Source: Corythoichthys intestinalis
Taxonomy: Eukaryota; Chordata; Actinopteri; Syngnathiformes; Syngnathidae
Direction of reading: 5' to 3'
Assembly: GCF_030265065.1 (NCBI RefSeq)
Contig: NC_080410.1
Location: 17,063,898-17,127,897, forward strand
Length of the DNA stretch: 64,000 nt
Position numbers and translations under genes: made by a program. The notes below the pieces were generated by a model. The model searched no databases. It was not told the DNA's origin and saw only the letters and a list, made by a program, of their open reading frames with translations. Of the stretch, positions 35,701-54,789 are shown one piece after another. The stretch's first letter is position 1. Every line of letters begins with the position of its first letter.

Positions 35701-36669
35701 GGCGTGTGCTGAGTGATAATCACACACTAAATGTAACTCGTAGCGTTAGCATTTGCGCTCCCGTTAGCATTAACTTTAGCGTAGCGAGCATCCTCTTAAA
35801 TTGTTGTGTTGTTTTTGTTTGTTTGGCGTTGGCTACGGCTTAAAATAGTAGTTTTCCGTCATTCCAGTTGTAAATAAAACCATTGGAAACCCCTCACAAA
35901 GTCGGCGTGTCCTTGTAGACGGTACATTATGTGCTTATCATTCAAAATTGTTGGAAACCTTTATCCTTGGGGGGGACTGAAACCTTTGAATTTTTACGGG
36001 CAAAAACATGTTTAATATTTGTCAATTAAATGTAGACGGAAAGGATTTTTGAGTATTTGTCAACGAAAACTAGATGAAAACTTAACACATGTTAAAATGA
36101 CTAAAACATGACGAAGTATTTTCGTCCAATAGACTAAGACAAGTTAAACTTGCTGCTAAAAAGAACTCTGCTTTACGCTATAAACTGATTTATAAGCATT
36201 ATGACATTGCAGGTTATTATTCATTATTGTACGGATATATGATTGTAATCATGTTTTCTGTTACAGGTTCCGGAATAACATGACACAGGCCGGCTTCACG
36301 ATCTCGGGCTCCGCTCACCCAATTTGTCCAGTCATGCTCGGTGATGCAAGGCTTGCTTCTCTAATGGCAGATGATATGTTAAAGCAAGGTAGGATATAAG
36401 TCAAATAGTTTTTTCCTATGCATCCAATCTAAGTGAATACTGTACATACTTTAGAGATGAACTTTTAAGATGAAAAAATATATATATATATAATATATGC
36501 ACTTTTCTCATCCATAGGAGTGTATGTGATCGGATTTTCCTTCCCCGTCGTTCCGAAAGGCAAAGCCAGAATTCGTGTTCAAATTTCAGCCGCCCACACT
36601 GATGAAGACATTGACCACTGCGTTGATGCTTTTATTCAGACTGGTAGGAAGCATGGTGTCATCTCCTGA
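26784..36669 (+). CDS. gcat: Glycine C-acetyltransferase (2-amino-3-ketobutyrate CoA ligase), mitochondrial
   Basis: Nine coding exons, 427 aa: 26784-27003, 30050-30180, 30874-30975, 31062-31208, 32279-32433, 32577-32659, 33209-33380, 36267-36388, 36518-36669, stop TGA. All junctions are GT..AG with matching phases. The PLP enzyme converts 2-amino-3-oxobutyrate plus CoA to glycine and acetyl-CoA, after threonine dehydrogenase, in the mitochondrial matrix. The first about 35 residues (arginine- and serine-rich, [20 protein letters not shown]) look like a targeting peptide. Then come [63 protein letters not shown], the PLP-lysine block [21 protein letters not shown] and a C-terminal [20 protein letters not shown]. 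Human GCAT is 419 aa. AATAAA signals lie at 36684 and 36795. It should be functional. Confidence 0.97.
27004..27384 (+). other. gcat intron 1, 5' part with possible early poly(A) site
   Basis: Reading on from exon 1 adds 42 codons and stops at 27131. An AATAAA lies about 30 bases later (27162-27167). A short intron-retained transcript encoding the targeting peptide and N-terminal arm is possible but unproven. Otherwise plain intron. Confidence 0.35.
27385..28425 (+). mobile_element. Internally deleted hAT remnant (ZMYM1-like type)
   Basis: The left region CCAGGGCCTCAAGACCATAG and the right region (reverse complement CCAGGGTTGTCAACAGACTT) form rough inverted ends. At 27701 a frame starts [17 protein letters not shown], which resembles the SGAQKRKRK starts of ZMYM1-like hAT transposases in fish genomes. 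The catalytic core is missing. It lies in gcat intron 1. Confidence 0.5.
28510..29560 (+). pseudogene. Remnant with a SAP-like motif, unknown element
   Basis: The frame at 28723-28935 reads [20 protein letters not shown], then [20 protein letters not shown] and LIQQ. The L..WL.CRGLK..GKR.DLI pattern is that of a SAP DNA-binding helix pair. I recall similar segments at the N-terminus of repeated, uncharacterised fish proteins that carry SWIM and YqaJ-nuclease domains, so this is probably a mobile-element fragment. No further domain follows, and the boundaries are guesses. It lies in gcat intron 1. Confidence 0.4.
30315..30440. repeat. Palindromic dispersed repeat copy
   Basis: Carries TTGACATCCAAATAATTGAA, ACTGGGAGG and the inverse half ACATCTAGCGCCGTCAATGG. 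Same family as 18150-18350. In gcat intron 2. A shorter copy lies at about 31265-31375 in intron 4. Confidence 0.6.
31600..32170. other. GC-richer unclassified block in gcat intron 4
   Basis: A segment of higher GC with long open frames (31716-32075 and 31747-31944 plus). The translation is low in complexity (Ser/Cys/Leu-rich) and shows no domain. It looks like an old repeat fragment rather than an exon, because gcat exons 4 and 5 join in phase without it. Confidence 0.35.
33565..35118 (+). mobile_element. hAT element, internally deleted, with transposase fragments
   Basis: 1,554 bp. The ends TAAGCCTGTCGCAATATGCA and (reverse) TAGGCCTGTTGCGATAACAA are flanked by TAACTAAC / TGACTAAC, an 8-bp duplication with one mismatch. 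Inside, 33960-34000 reads NNLALTTDS, followed in another frame by a WTS-like hAT motif. At 34265-34534 the frame reads [14 protein letters not shown] and [15 protein letters not shown], the D-N-A-A-N and C-xx-H-xx-N-L-A blocks of hAT transposases. The copy is rearranged and dead. It lies in gcat intron 7. Confidence 0.88.
35285..36145. mobile_element. Non-autonomous element with inverted ATTTCGTC ends
   Basis: The left side has GAAAATATTTCGTCGATGAA and TGACGAGACGATAGC. The right side has GACGAAGTATTTTCGTCC and GACTAAGAC. These form inverted subterminal repeats of a fish element I recognise by appearance only. Exact termini and target duplication could not be fixed. It lies in gcat intron 7. 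Confidence 0.5.
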
Positions 36670-36904
36670 AAGGACAACTAAGAAATAAATACTTAAAACT
36701 ATTGTTTTGATAATGAGTAAAGTGCCTGTTCTGAAATTCGTCTGTAATGGTTAGAAAAATGATATGGATGAAGTCTTTGACTGTCTGAGACTGAAATAAA
36801 GTGAAAGATTTCCAAAATGCCTTTAATGCATTTGTCTGGGACTGTCTTCATTAGAACATTTTAAAGATGCAAAATTGGATACATTTGTAAGCATCCCCAA
36901 TTTG

Positions 36905-37245
36905 AGTTCCATCCGTCCATTTTTTGTGCCGCTTAACCTCACGAGGGTCATGCGGGAGCTGAAACCTGTCCCAGCTAACTATGGGCAGGAGGTGTGGTAC
37001 ACCTTGAGTAGGTTGCCAGCCAATCACAGGGCACAATGAAACAGACAACCATTCGCACTCACACCCATACTGAGGGAGAATTTTGGAGCATTCAACACAC
37101 GATGCGTGTTTTTGGGGGAGGAAAGTGGACTACCCAGAGAGAATCCACGCAGGCATGGGGGAGAACATGCAAACTCTACACATGAAGTACGAAGCATGGA
37201 ATTGAATCCTTTATCTCTGAATTATGAAGCAACCGCTCAGCCGTG
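36905..37245 (-). repeat. Dispersed teleost repeat, copy 3
   Basis: Blocks TCACGAGGGTCATGCGGGAG, GGTGTGGTACACC, AGGTTGCCAGCCAATCACAG and CATGCAAACTCTACACATG follow the order seen at 905-1135 and 25118-25411. Strand is arbitrary, since no coding direction is known. Confidence 0.7.
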
Positions 37246-37372
37246 ACATCTCACGATCTGAGAGATATATGGTGGAAAACACAGACAAGACTGAAAAAGC
37301 AGTTTCTGCTCTTGCACTCATCTTCAAAAGAAACTGTTGTATTTTAAGCCAAAACAACTGTTGTGTTTAATA

Positions 37373-38029
37373 CAGGGGTGTCCAAACTTTTTGCAAAGGG
37401 GGCCAGATTTGCTGTAGTAAAAATGTGGGGGGCCGACCTTGGCTGACGTCCTTTATGTAGAACAATATATTTAAGCAAATTTTAGCTAGCCCTTCTGTGC
37501 GTCACATTTGCTTTATTATTTTTTCAATCAATTATTTCAACATCTCGCAACTAGCCTTTGTGGCGTTCTCTTTCGACTCTCGGGCTCTTGCGAAATACTG
37601 CTGCTGTGAAATTAAACTAGCTTCAAGTTGCTTCAATTTCTCGCTACGTATCTTTCCTGTAATCTTGTACATGTCAGCGTGTCTTGTTTGGTAATATCGC
37701 CTCACATTGAAATCTTTAAAAACAGCGACTGTCTTTTTGCAAATGAGACAGACAGTTGTTGCGTATTTTAGTGACGAAATAGTCGAATTTCCACCTATCC
37801 TTGAAGCATCGGCTGTCGCAGTCAACTCTTTTTTTTGTTGTTGTTGTTGATTGTCACCATTTTAGAAAATTGGAAGGGTCACACGGGGTAATGTAAGCAG
37901 TACTGCTGACCAATTTATTAAATCTGTGTGCGGGCCAGACGTTATTGATCTTATGACAGACGCTGGGGGCCGGATTAAATTTGACTACGGGCCGCATTTG
38001 GCCCCCGGGCCGGACTTTGGACATGTCTG
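37373..38029 (-). mobile_element. Short hAT element with BED-type zinc-finger fragment
   Basis: 657 bp from CAGGGGTGTCCAAACTTTTT to CATGTCTG, flanked by GTTTAATA on both sides (37365-37372, 38030-38037), an exact 8-bp duplication. The minus frame at 37532-37825 encodes CLICKKTVAVFKDFNVRRYY, then QTRHADMY, the C-x2-C...H-x4-H finger of GTF2IRD2/ZBED-type hAT transposases. The catalytic part is deleted. Confidence 0.9.
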
Positions 38030-38047
38030 GTTTAATAGAACAATATG

Positions 38048-39522
38048 CAGGGGTGAAAGTAGGCCAAAACTGTCATGAACGGAGTTTCGGTATAAGATTC
38101 AGGGCCAGAATGCAGTTCTGGTATAAGATTCAGGGCCGTAATTGTTATGAACGGCAAGCCGTTGATGTGGATCCCAAAAACAGACAAGGAGATCAGGTAG
38201 AGCTAATGTTTGTATTTAATAAGTACAACAAAAGGGAGCACGCCAAAATGCGAGTAGAACTGAGAGAGCACGCCAATAAACGCGGATATAATAAAATACA
38301 ACAAAGGGAGCACGCGAATAAACGCGGATATAATAAAATACAACAAAGGGAGCACGCGAAAAATGCGAGTTTAACAAAGTACAAGAATCTGACTACAAAG
38401 CCCAAAAGAGCACTAAAGTAAAGATGACCAAACCAGAATACGACCGTAGAACGTCGGGAAACTCGAAGGATGACGATGAACACACAGGCGGTAAGCAAGG
38501 CAAATAGCAAGCAATAGTCCGACACTTGCAGATGGTGACAAGCTTCCTTAAATACTGAGCTTTCCTAATCAAGCACAGGTGTGTCGCATTACCCCGCCAA
38601 TCTGGCTCAATCAGGTGCTGCATAAAGGAAAGAAAAAGAACTGAGACACACACAAATATGACAGTAATGCTGTTCCGGTATAAGATTTGGTGCCGGAATG
38701 CTGTTCCGGTACACCGTGCTTTGATTCCGAAAATATGACGGCAACTGTCAAAACGCTATGTAAAAAAAAAAAAAAAAAAAAATTGCTTAGCTGCCACACA
38801 TGCATTTCATCTCCAAGAAGAAAATAATCTACCAACATCAGATTTACGTAGACAAGTGTTAACAACAAGCATAATAAAGTGCTTGTGTATCGTAATCCGT
38901 TTCCACCAATATTTATTATTTATTTTATTCCACGGACGGCATGGAGGTTTCCCCAGCTAGGGCAGTTTTCTGAGTCTGACGATGATGATTTGTTCATTTA
39001 TGTTAGGCTACATATTCATTTCGTAATGATTTAAAAAAGTCAATGTTTGCGCGATCTTCAAAATATATTCCATTTCAGTCTGCATAATATACGCCATTTG
39101 TACTTATTTTTCTGAATGTATGTTACTTATATCTTTATTACTAAAAAAAAAAACAAAAAAAACATTTACATTAACTTCAATTTTCATATAGATCGTATGT
39201 TCTTAAGTAGTTAAAATTGAGATTTGGCATTTAATATGTGAGGAAATGAGGGAAAATAAAAATTTGAAGATGAAGGTTGGGGTTATTGCTGTTTTTGTTA
39301 ACTTTTATTTTGCAAATCATTGAAAAAATACAATTTTGAATGAAAATCAGTTTTTGTGTCATAGAAATAACTGTGCTAAAACAGTTTTCTTTGCATTTCA
39401 GCAGTTTAGGAGGTTTGACCCCCCCACCCCCAAAAAATGAAAGTATAAATAAAATTTCTAGCTCCGTGGCGACCTTCATGTCAGGGAGTTCCGGCAAGAA
39501 ATTCTAGCCACTTTCACCCCTG
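38048..39522. mobile_element. hAT-type element, non-autonomous, exact target duplication
   Basis: 1,475 bp. The ends CAGGGGTGAAAGTAGGCC and (reverse) CAGGGGTGAAAGTGGCTAG are flanked by ACAATATG on both sides (38040-38047, 39523-39530). It contains the tandem array at 38225-38400 and no clear transposase. A second copy in inverted orientation starts at 63364. It sits 18 bp from the preceding hAT element. Confidence 0.9.
38225..38400. repeat. Minisatellite, 42-bp unit
   Basis: A unit of about 42 bp containing AATAAACGCGGATATAATAA and CAAAGGGAGCACGCG occurs about two and a half times, after more diverged units with GAGCACGCCAA. It is part of the hAT-type element. The open frame through it (37981-38421) is a by-product of a repeat unit divisible by three. 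Confidence 0.85.
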
Positions 39523-39530
39523 ACAATATG

Positions 39531-40465
39531 TCTATATGCTGCCATAGCAGATTCATGGCGCATTAAGCCCCCTATTTTTAATTTGTCCGTTTTACCCTGG
39601 AAACCCCCGTTTACAGACGTTGCGCAACTGCTTTGGTTTAAACCTAGCCATAAAAAGAAAGTAATTGAATTTATTATTCGAAATGTCTGTCGTTTTTAGC
39701 TTAAAATCATTAATTGATGTCTAATATTTAGTTGTTTTTTGTTTTTTTAAAAACGACTTTAAAAAATTATTCACTCGCATATTTTAAACTTTTAAACAAA
39801 TTACGTCACAATGAAAAAATTGGCGTCTGTAAAAAAGTCACGGATACCTACCTCATAATTATCACTTAATTGTATTTTTTTTTTTTTTACTGACTCAATT
39901 TCTCTGATATGATAGATGATAAATAATCGATCCAAACAAAGAAAAATTGGGGGGGGGGGGCGTTTAAAGGGTAAATAGAAAAGAAAATCTCGACCATTCC
40001 TTGATGTCTGCGATTTCTGCATCGCGACCTGTGTTATATTACCATGTTTCACCCATAAAATCCCCCAAAATGGCCATTGATGCTGATTGATTGGCTATGG
40101 CCATTCACAGCTGTGTGTTGAGACTCGGTGGTACATGCTACATGGAGTTTTTGGATCGAAACAAGGTAAGTACACTATAATATCTCGTTAAAGTCATGGC
40201 ATCTTTGATTCTGCTCTCGCGTGCTCTCACCTCCAAATAGGGTTTTGCTGTTTAATTTTTTTTTTTTTTTTTTTAAATGCCCTCCTGTTCAAAATTTTCT
40301 TCCCCCAGAAAATTGAGATTTTAAGCTTTCGAATGATGTATCACACATGCATATCGGACAATTTTGAAAGTTTTCCAAATTGGGGTTCTCAGAGCGGAAC
40401 TTCAAGTCACCTGAGTGTTTTCGGCCATATTCCCTACGTGTGTGTGGGGGGGGGGTACTGTATAT
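39531..40465. other. Intergenic stretch, nothing recognised
   Basis: AT-rich, with homopolymer runs (poly-T at 39876, poly-G at 39951, poly-T at 40259). No exon or element ends were identified. Confidence 0.5.
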
Positions 40466-40473
40466 ATAATAAT

Positions 40474-41655
40474 CAGTGTTGTCAGTAACGCGTTACTGTA
40501 ATCTGATTACTTTTTTCAATAACGAGTAATCTAACGCGTTCATTTTTCTACACCAGCAATCTGATTAAAGTTAGTTTCCTTAGTGTCTCTGCGTTACTAT
40601 TTTTTCATTGCCTCATAACGTATGTAGAATGAAGAATATTGTAGTCATGTACGAAGAGCATTTTGAATAGAAAATGCTAAAATAAAAGGTTCCCGGTACG
40701 TGTTTCCAGGACAACCTCTTAGCTATTTCCTGTTTTAGTCTCGCGTCACGTGTTGTGGGACTGAGGCAGGTGGGCATTTGCGCCGAGTGTTGAGACGTTG
40801 CGAGGGAATGTTGATCTGTGGATATCCATGAATGAAGGTGAGTATTTTTCCATCATTCTGGAGAGTATCAGCAAAATGTTGGACCCCCTACATGCGCGGC
40901 CGTTTCGTATCTTTGCCTTAGCGATGACGGGCAGTCATCGCTCCAAGTTGGCAAGCTTTGTTTACATCATAGGCGTGTTCAACATTGATGCCGTGAGGTG
41001 ATGTGTTCGTTTAGTATCTGTGGGATGTGTTGTAAGTCCGATTGAGTGTAAAGTGCTTAGTTGCCGCCACGTTTTGTGGCCAAATTGACGGCGTGTGTGT
41101 TTAGAGGAGTACTTCCAGGTTGTTAATGTGCACGGCTGCACGCGCATCCGCGCCCGCCACCACCTTTGTGTTTATTGCACTGTACAATCCACTTGTGTGT
41201 TGTTGATTATTGTGCCGTCAGTTTGCATTGTTTTACATTGGCACTGGTATGCTGTTAACCATAACCCGAAATTCAGAAGTTTTGACATGAGGCTTGATCT
41301 TAGAGTTAGCGGGGTTTAGTTGGTCTGTGGAGTTGATTTCAACAAATTCCAAGCAGTTTGTCAGATATTTGTTAGTTTCAGGGCTCCGGAGTGGCTAAGC
41401 TAGCGCAAAATTCTGATATTCCCCTTTAAATTCAATCATCGGAAAGTCAGTTACATGTGATATTTTTCCGTTGTCATTCTTATGTTGAGGTGGCAGAGGG
41501 AGAAAAATGGGTAAAAAGTAACTGATAGATTACTTTTAAAGTAACTTAGTTACTTTGATAATAAAGTAATCAGTAAAGTAACTAGATTACTTTTTTGAGG
41601 CGTAATCAGTAATCGGTAATTAAATTACTTTTTCAAGTAATCTGTGACAACACTG
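40474..41655. mobile_element. hAT-type element with GTAACGCGTTAC repeats
   Basis: 1,182 bp between CAGTGTTGTCAGTAACGCGT and the inverse end ACAACACTG, flanked by ATAATAAT on both sides (40466-40473, 41656-41663). Subterminal GTAATC/GATTAC repeats are dense at both ends. This is a very common fish element. The GC-richer centre (40740-41280) has no recognisable transposase. Confidence 0.88.
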
Positions 41656-42059
41656 ATAATAATTCTAAGCTGTTCTGTGTTTGTTTCAATGAATGATTGT
41701 AACATTAAAAGACTGCAAGTAGTCTACTGGCAGGCTTGTTGGATATTTGTATAGTTTGATTTATTTGGAAACAAACATAAAACAAGTGGGGGAAGGGAAT
41801 CATGATAGTTTGACTGTACATGAGTGAAGTAGTATTAGTGGTACTAGTTTGCTTATTCAGACAGGTAGACCTGAAGGCTATTTTAGCCACCTTGCAGGTA
41901 CTCAATCCTCAATTTGTGGCTAAAACCGATAAATTGAAACGGGGAAGGAGTTGAAGTTAACTAGCAAAGTACAATACCCGGTTATTTTCTACAACAACCT
42001 CGTCTGCATCCTAACTATTGTCCAATCACTGACTTCTGTTTATTTCGTAGTCCATAATC

Positions 42060-42180
42060 CACCAATGATGTAGGCGCGGGTCGACAGGGGCGGGACTTCC
42101 GGTTGCTAGTATAAACCTAATGAGGCCTCCCATGTGGTTTCGCTTCACTGCTGGAGTGGCATCTACTACTAAACATTTAG
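42060..42180 (+). promoter_or_regulatory. ddx39a promoter and non-coding exon 1
   Basis: GGGGCGGGACTTCCGGTTG at about 42088-42106 joins a GC box to an ETS-type site, followed closely by TATAAACC. The sequence CTGCTGGAGTGGCATC...AACATTTAG ends at 42180 with a GTAATG donor. It splices to the coding exon at 42762, whose acceptor ends TTCTAG. The start of transcription is inferred. Confidence 0.55.
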
Positions 42181-42770
42181 GTAATGAATTAAAGTTGATA
42201 ATATTAGCCGGCTCGTCTCCACTTGCGTCATGTGGAACTGTTCTTTAGTTGAACGTGGAACAAACAATGAGCATTTACATTTCCTTCGTGTTTGTATCGG
42301 GATGCTGCTGGAACCTGGTTAGCGTATTGTAGCCTAGCATTAGTGAGGTGCGCTCACCTAGTGAGTGGAAGTATCATAAGTACATGCTTGGTTTTGTTCA
42401 AATTCACCCCCAGTCGCTTAGTTGTTAAACTCGAACACCACGGTGAGATTTCTGCAAGTGTAGGATTTCGCTTGTTAAAAAGCCAACCCAGCAATTGTGA
42501 TGCAACAATGCCGACTGGAGTGCTCGTCTACCCGGCATATTTGAAGTTCGAGCCCTTAGCCTTAGCTATGTTCCACAGAATGAGGTTCTTTTATCGCACT
42601 GTACCTTAGTTGTATCGCCTTAAATTTAAGTACTCTAGATTGGCCAGTTCACATGTTAACATGGGTGAATTTCTTACACTGTTGTCTTCTGACTGATGGA
42701 TATTGCCAAGGTTTTTTTGATATTGCTAAGTGGAGTTTATTATATTATTTCACTGTTCTAGGTGGACAAG

Positions 42771-51397
<8,627 letters not shown>

Positions 51398-51716
51398 ATC
51401 TCCTGGCCTGGCAGACATCCTCTTCGATTTAGACCTACTTTGTTTTTATTTGAAAGCTCCGCTGGTTCCAGTTCATCACACTTTATTTTTATTGCCATTT
51501 TTGGGTACATGGTATATGAATTGTTTTATTTGTCATGTTTTTTGTTTAGTGAAATTAAACATTTTACAAAAAGCCATTTTGCTTTTCTGTTGTCAACTTA
51601 AAAATTCCAGATATGTTTTGATTGTATTGTAGGCAAAACCTGGGCTTTTCATGTTTTCGGGGACCCTTCATGTGAGAATCTTTTGCCCCCTCTCCCCCGG
51701 ACTTCATTATATCGCC

Positions 51717-51862
51717 AATAAAACCATATGTATGCCATCAGAATGTAAAAGTGAAAAAAGTTATTGTAACACTATCTTCATATTTTCTAGAGGAAATGTT
51801 GCAAGTAATGTAATTAGAAATATTTTTTCATGTTCTTCACAAGAAAGTGATTTGTTCAATAA
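51717..51862 (+). terminator. ddx39a poly(A) signals
   Basis: AATAAA occurs at 51717-51722 (CCAATAAAACC) and again near 51857 (TCAATAAACAG). These are 320 and 460 bases after the stop codon, plausible alternative ends of the 3' UTR. Confidence 0.6.
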
Positions 51863-52344
51863 ACAGTTGCTATTTTGAAATGAAAAATTGCATGTATTTT
51901 TCCATGTCAGTTGTAATAGCCCACTATGAACAAATTGCATTTTGGAAAATTTCATATGCAAATTAAAACTACACAGTAACTCATTCTGGTTAAGACCTGC
52001 AGTATCTAAAAATAGGAACATACTGATAACTACATGGTTCTGAGTTAAGAATATACCTGATTAACCCTTTCTAGGGCAAATTATTTTGGACAGTGTTGTT
52101 AATATTACTTCCAAAAAAAAAAAATTTTTACTAACTCAATTACTTTTTGGGAGATTTGTAACTCTGTCACCTCAATGTAAGAGTTATTACTCCGCAGAGT
52201 AAATGTTCTACACTTTATTACATGATCAATTATGTAACGTCTTATCAAATGTTTATATTAAACAATTGAATGGTCTTTTAAAAAAAAAAAAAAAAAACAT
52301 AGGTCACACATTTTACATTTTTAAAAATTTCACCTATATAAGAG

Positions 52345-53050
52345 TGTAATGGTATACAAACTTTAAAGGTCAAATGCTGTGAGAGAAAAAGCCTCGTTTT
52401 TCCTGTTGTACTGAACCCACACCGAACTGTGACCCCGGTACCGGGGTACGTACTGAACCGTGACCTGTCTGTACCGTCACAATCCAAATATGTATACTGT
52501 AGATATATTTTACAACATGCAGATGAGGCTCTGATTTATGGAAACATCAAGAAAAGTTTACGGCAAGTGACTGTTTTTTGTAATAAAAAAACAAATATTG
52601 TCACATCTACTACGACAATGCATACTTGTTAATGATATTGCATACACAACAGGAAAGCAGTCCATTATTTTAAATTAATTGTACCCACCTCAACGGCAAG
52701 AACTGTATGTGTAAAAAAAAAAAAAAAGTTGCCCGAGAGTTTAAGATGATGCTCCCCACGCTAAATGCTAATGCTAGCGAGAAGGCGAATGCTATGCTAA
52801 CTCTCAGAGCCACCTAGAATCGCGTTTGCGACTGCGTCACAACTCCCTTCCCTCCTCTGCTGCCCCACTCTGCTATCTCCATGTCGCTCTGACATCTCGC
52901 GTGTGATTCAACCAAATAATAGTAACACTCGCCTTCACATTCTCGGTAACGGAAACAGCGTTGCAAAGATGGGAGTAGTAATTGATCAAATTACTCCCAA
53001 TCAAAATGAATTGGACGTCTAGCTAGCGCCGTGAATGGCAGCTAAACTGT
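52345..53050. mobile_element. hAT-like remnant with ACCGAACCG / CGGTACCG repeats
   Basis: AGTGTAATGGTATACAAA at the left, followed by CTGAACCCACACCGAACTGT and GACCCCGGTACCGGGGTACG, are the subterminal repeats of a common fish hAT-type element. The right end could not be fixed. A piece of the palindromic repeat (GGACGTCTAGCTAGCGCCGT) lies at 53010-53040. Confidence 0.5.
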
Positions 53051-53335
53051 TTCAAGGAGGGCCCTGAAGAAAAAAAACGATGCTTGTCTGCTTTGTAGGT
53101 GCTTTATTGCTGCAGGAAGACACCTTTTTGAAGTAATCCTATTAGACACCCCAGTATCATGTTCTGAATTATAGCCCAATGGTGAGCAAAATATGGCCTA
53201 TTGACCAGTTAAGGCCAACGTCCGATTTTTATCTGGTCTTGTAATTGTTGAATTCATTTGGGAATTTTTCCTTGAATTTGTAAATATGTATTAATTCAGT
53301 GTTAATTGAGCTTGATCAGTAACTTATTTTAAATG
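53051..53335. other. Intergenic stretch before the Tc1, nothing recognised
   Basis: AT-rich sequence with no exon signal and no repeat ends that I recognise. Confidence 0.5.
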
Positions 53336-53337
53336 TA

Positions 53338-54785
53338 CTAGTCCTTCTCAAAAATTTGCATATTGTGATAAAGTTAATTATTTTCTGTAAACATGATAAA
53401 CATAAGACTTTCATATATTTTAGATTCATCACACACAACTGAAGTAGTTCAAGCCTTTTATTGTTTTAATATTGATGATTTTGACAATAAAGTCAAAAAC
53501 CAAAATCCCTATCTCAAAAAAATTGGCATATTTCATCCGACCAATACAAAAAAAAAAGGTTTTGGTACATAAAAAGTCAACCAACAATTAATTATATCTC
53601 TCAACTTCCTCTTCACAATATCCCCCAGATTCTCTGGGGTTCAGGTCAGGAGAGTTGACAGACCAATTGAGCACAGTAAGGCTATGGTCAGTAAGCCATT
53701 TACCAGTGGTTTTGGCACTGTTAGCTGGTGCCAGGTCGTGCTGAAAAATGAAATCTTCATCTCCATAAAGCTTTTCAGCAGATGGAAGCATGAAGTGCTC
53801 CAAAATCTCCTGATAGCTAGCTGCATTGACCCTGCCCTTGATAAAACACAGTAGACCAACACCAGCAGTTGACATGGCACCCTAGACCATCACTGACTGT
53901 GGGTACTTGACACTGGACTTCAGGTATTTTGGCAGTTCCTTCTCCCCAGTCTTCCTCCAAACTCTGGCAACTTGATTTCCGAATGACATGCAAAATTTGC
54001 TTTCATCTGAAAAAAGTACTTTGGACCACTTAGCAACAGTCCAGTGTTGCTTCTCTGTAGCTCAGGTCAGGCGCTTCTGCTGCTGTTTCAGGTTCAAAAG
54101 TGGCTTGACCTGGGGAATGTGGCACCTGTAGCCCATTTCCAGCACACACCTTTGCACGGTGGCTCTGGATGTTTCTACTCCAGACTCAGTCCACTGTGTC
54201 TGCAGGTCCCCCAAGGTCTGGAATCGGCCCTTTTTTCTCCACAATCTTTCTCAGGGTGCAGTCACCTCTTCTGGTTGTGCAGCGTTTCCTGCCACACTTT
54301 TTCCTTCCCACAGACTTCCCACAGAGGTACCTTGATACAGCACTCTAGGAACAGCCTATTCGCTGAGAAATTTCTTACTGTGTCTTTAGCCTCTTGCTTG
54401 AGGGTGTCAATGATGGCCTTCTGGACAGCAGTCAGGTCGGCAGTGTTGCCCATGATTGTGGTTTTGAGTAATGAACCAGCCTGGGAGTTTTTAAAAGCCT
54501 CAGGAATCTTTCGCAGGGGTTTTGAGTTAATTCGTTGATTCAGATGATTAGGTTAGTAGCTTCTTTAGAGTACCTTTTCATGATATGCTAATTTTTGAGA
54601 TAAGGATTTTTGCTTTTTCTTGATTTTTTGGGGGGGGCCAAAATCGTCAATATTAAAACAATGAAAGGCTTGAACTACTTCAGTTGTGTGTAATGAATCT
54701 AAAATATATGAAAGTCTAATGTTTATCAGTACATTACAGAAAATAATTAACTATCACGGTATGCTAATTTTTTGAGAAGGACCAG
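53338..54785 (-). mobile_element. Tc1/mariner element, antisense, decayed
   Basis: The left end CTAGTCCTTCTCAAAAATTT and the right end (reverse) CTGGTCCTTCTCAAAAAATT are flanked by TA (53336-53337, 54786-54787). Length is about 1.45 kb. Minus-strand pieces of the transposase: MGNTADLTAVQKAIIDTLKQ (54262-54453), FQTLGDLQTQWTESGVETSR (54062-54244) and GDEDFIFQHDLAPANSAKTT plus LNWSVNSPDLNP (53588-53875). They lie in different frames, so the element is dead. The catalytic block reads HDLAPAN, and LNPIEN is LNPRES. Confidence 0.92.
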
Positions 54786-54789
54786 TATA

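Noticed and set aside
37981-38421. Plus-strand frame of 146 codons with repeated REHANKRGYNKIQQ
   Set aside because: The repetition comes from the 42-bp minisatellite (a multiple of three), and the frame crosses the border of two mobile elements.
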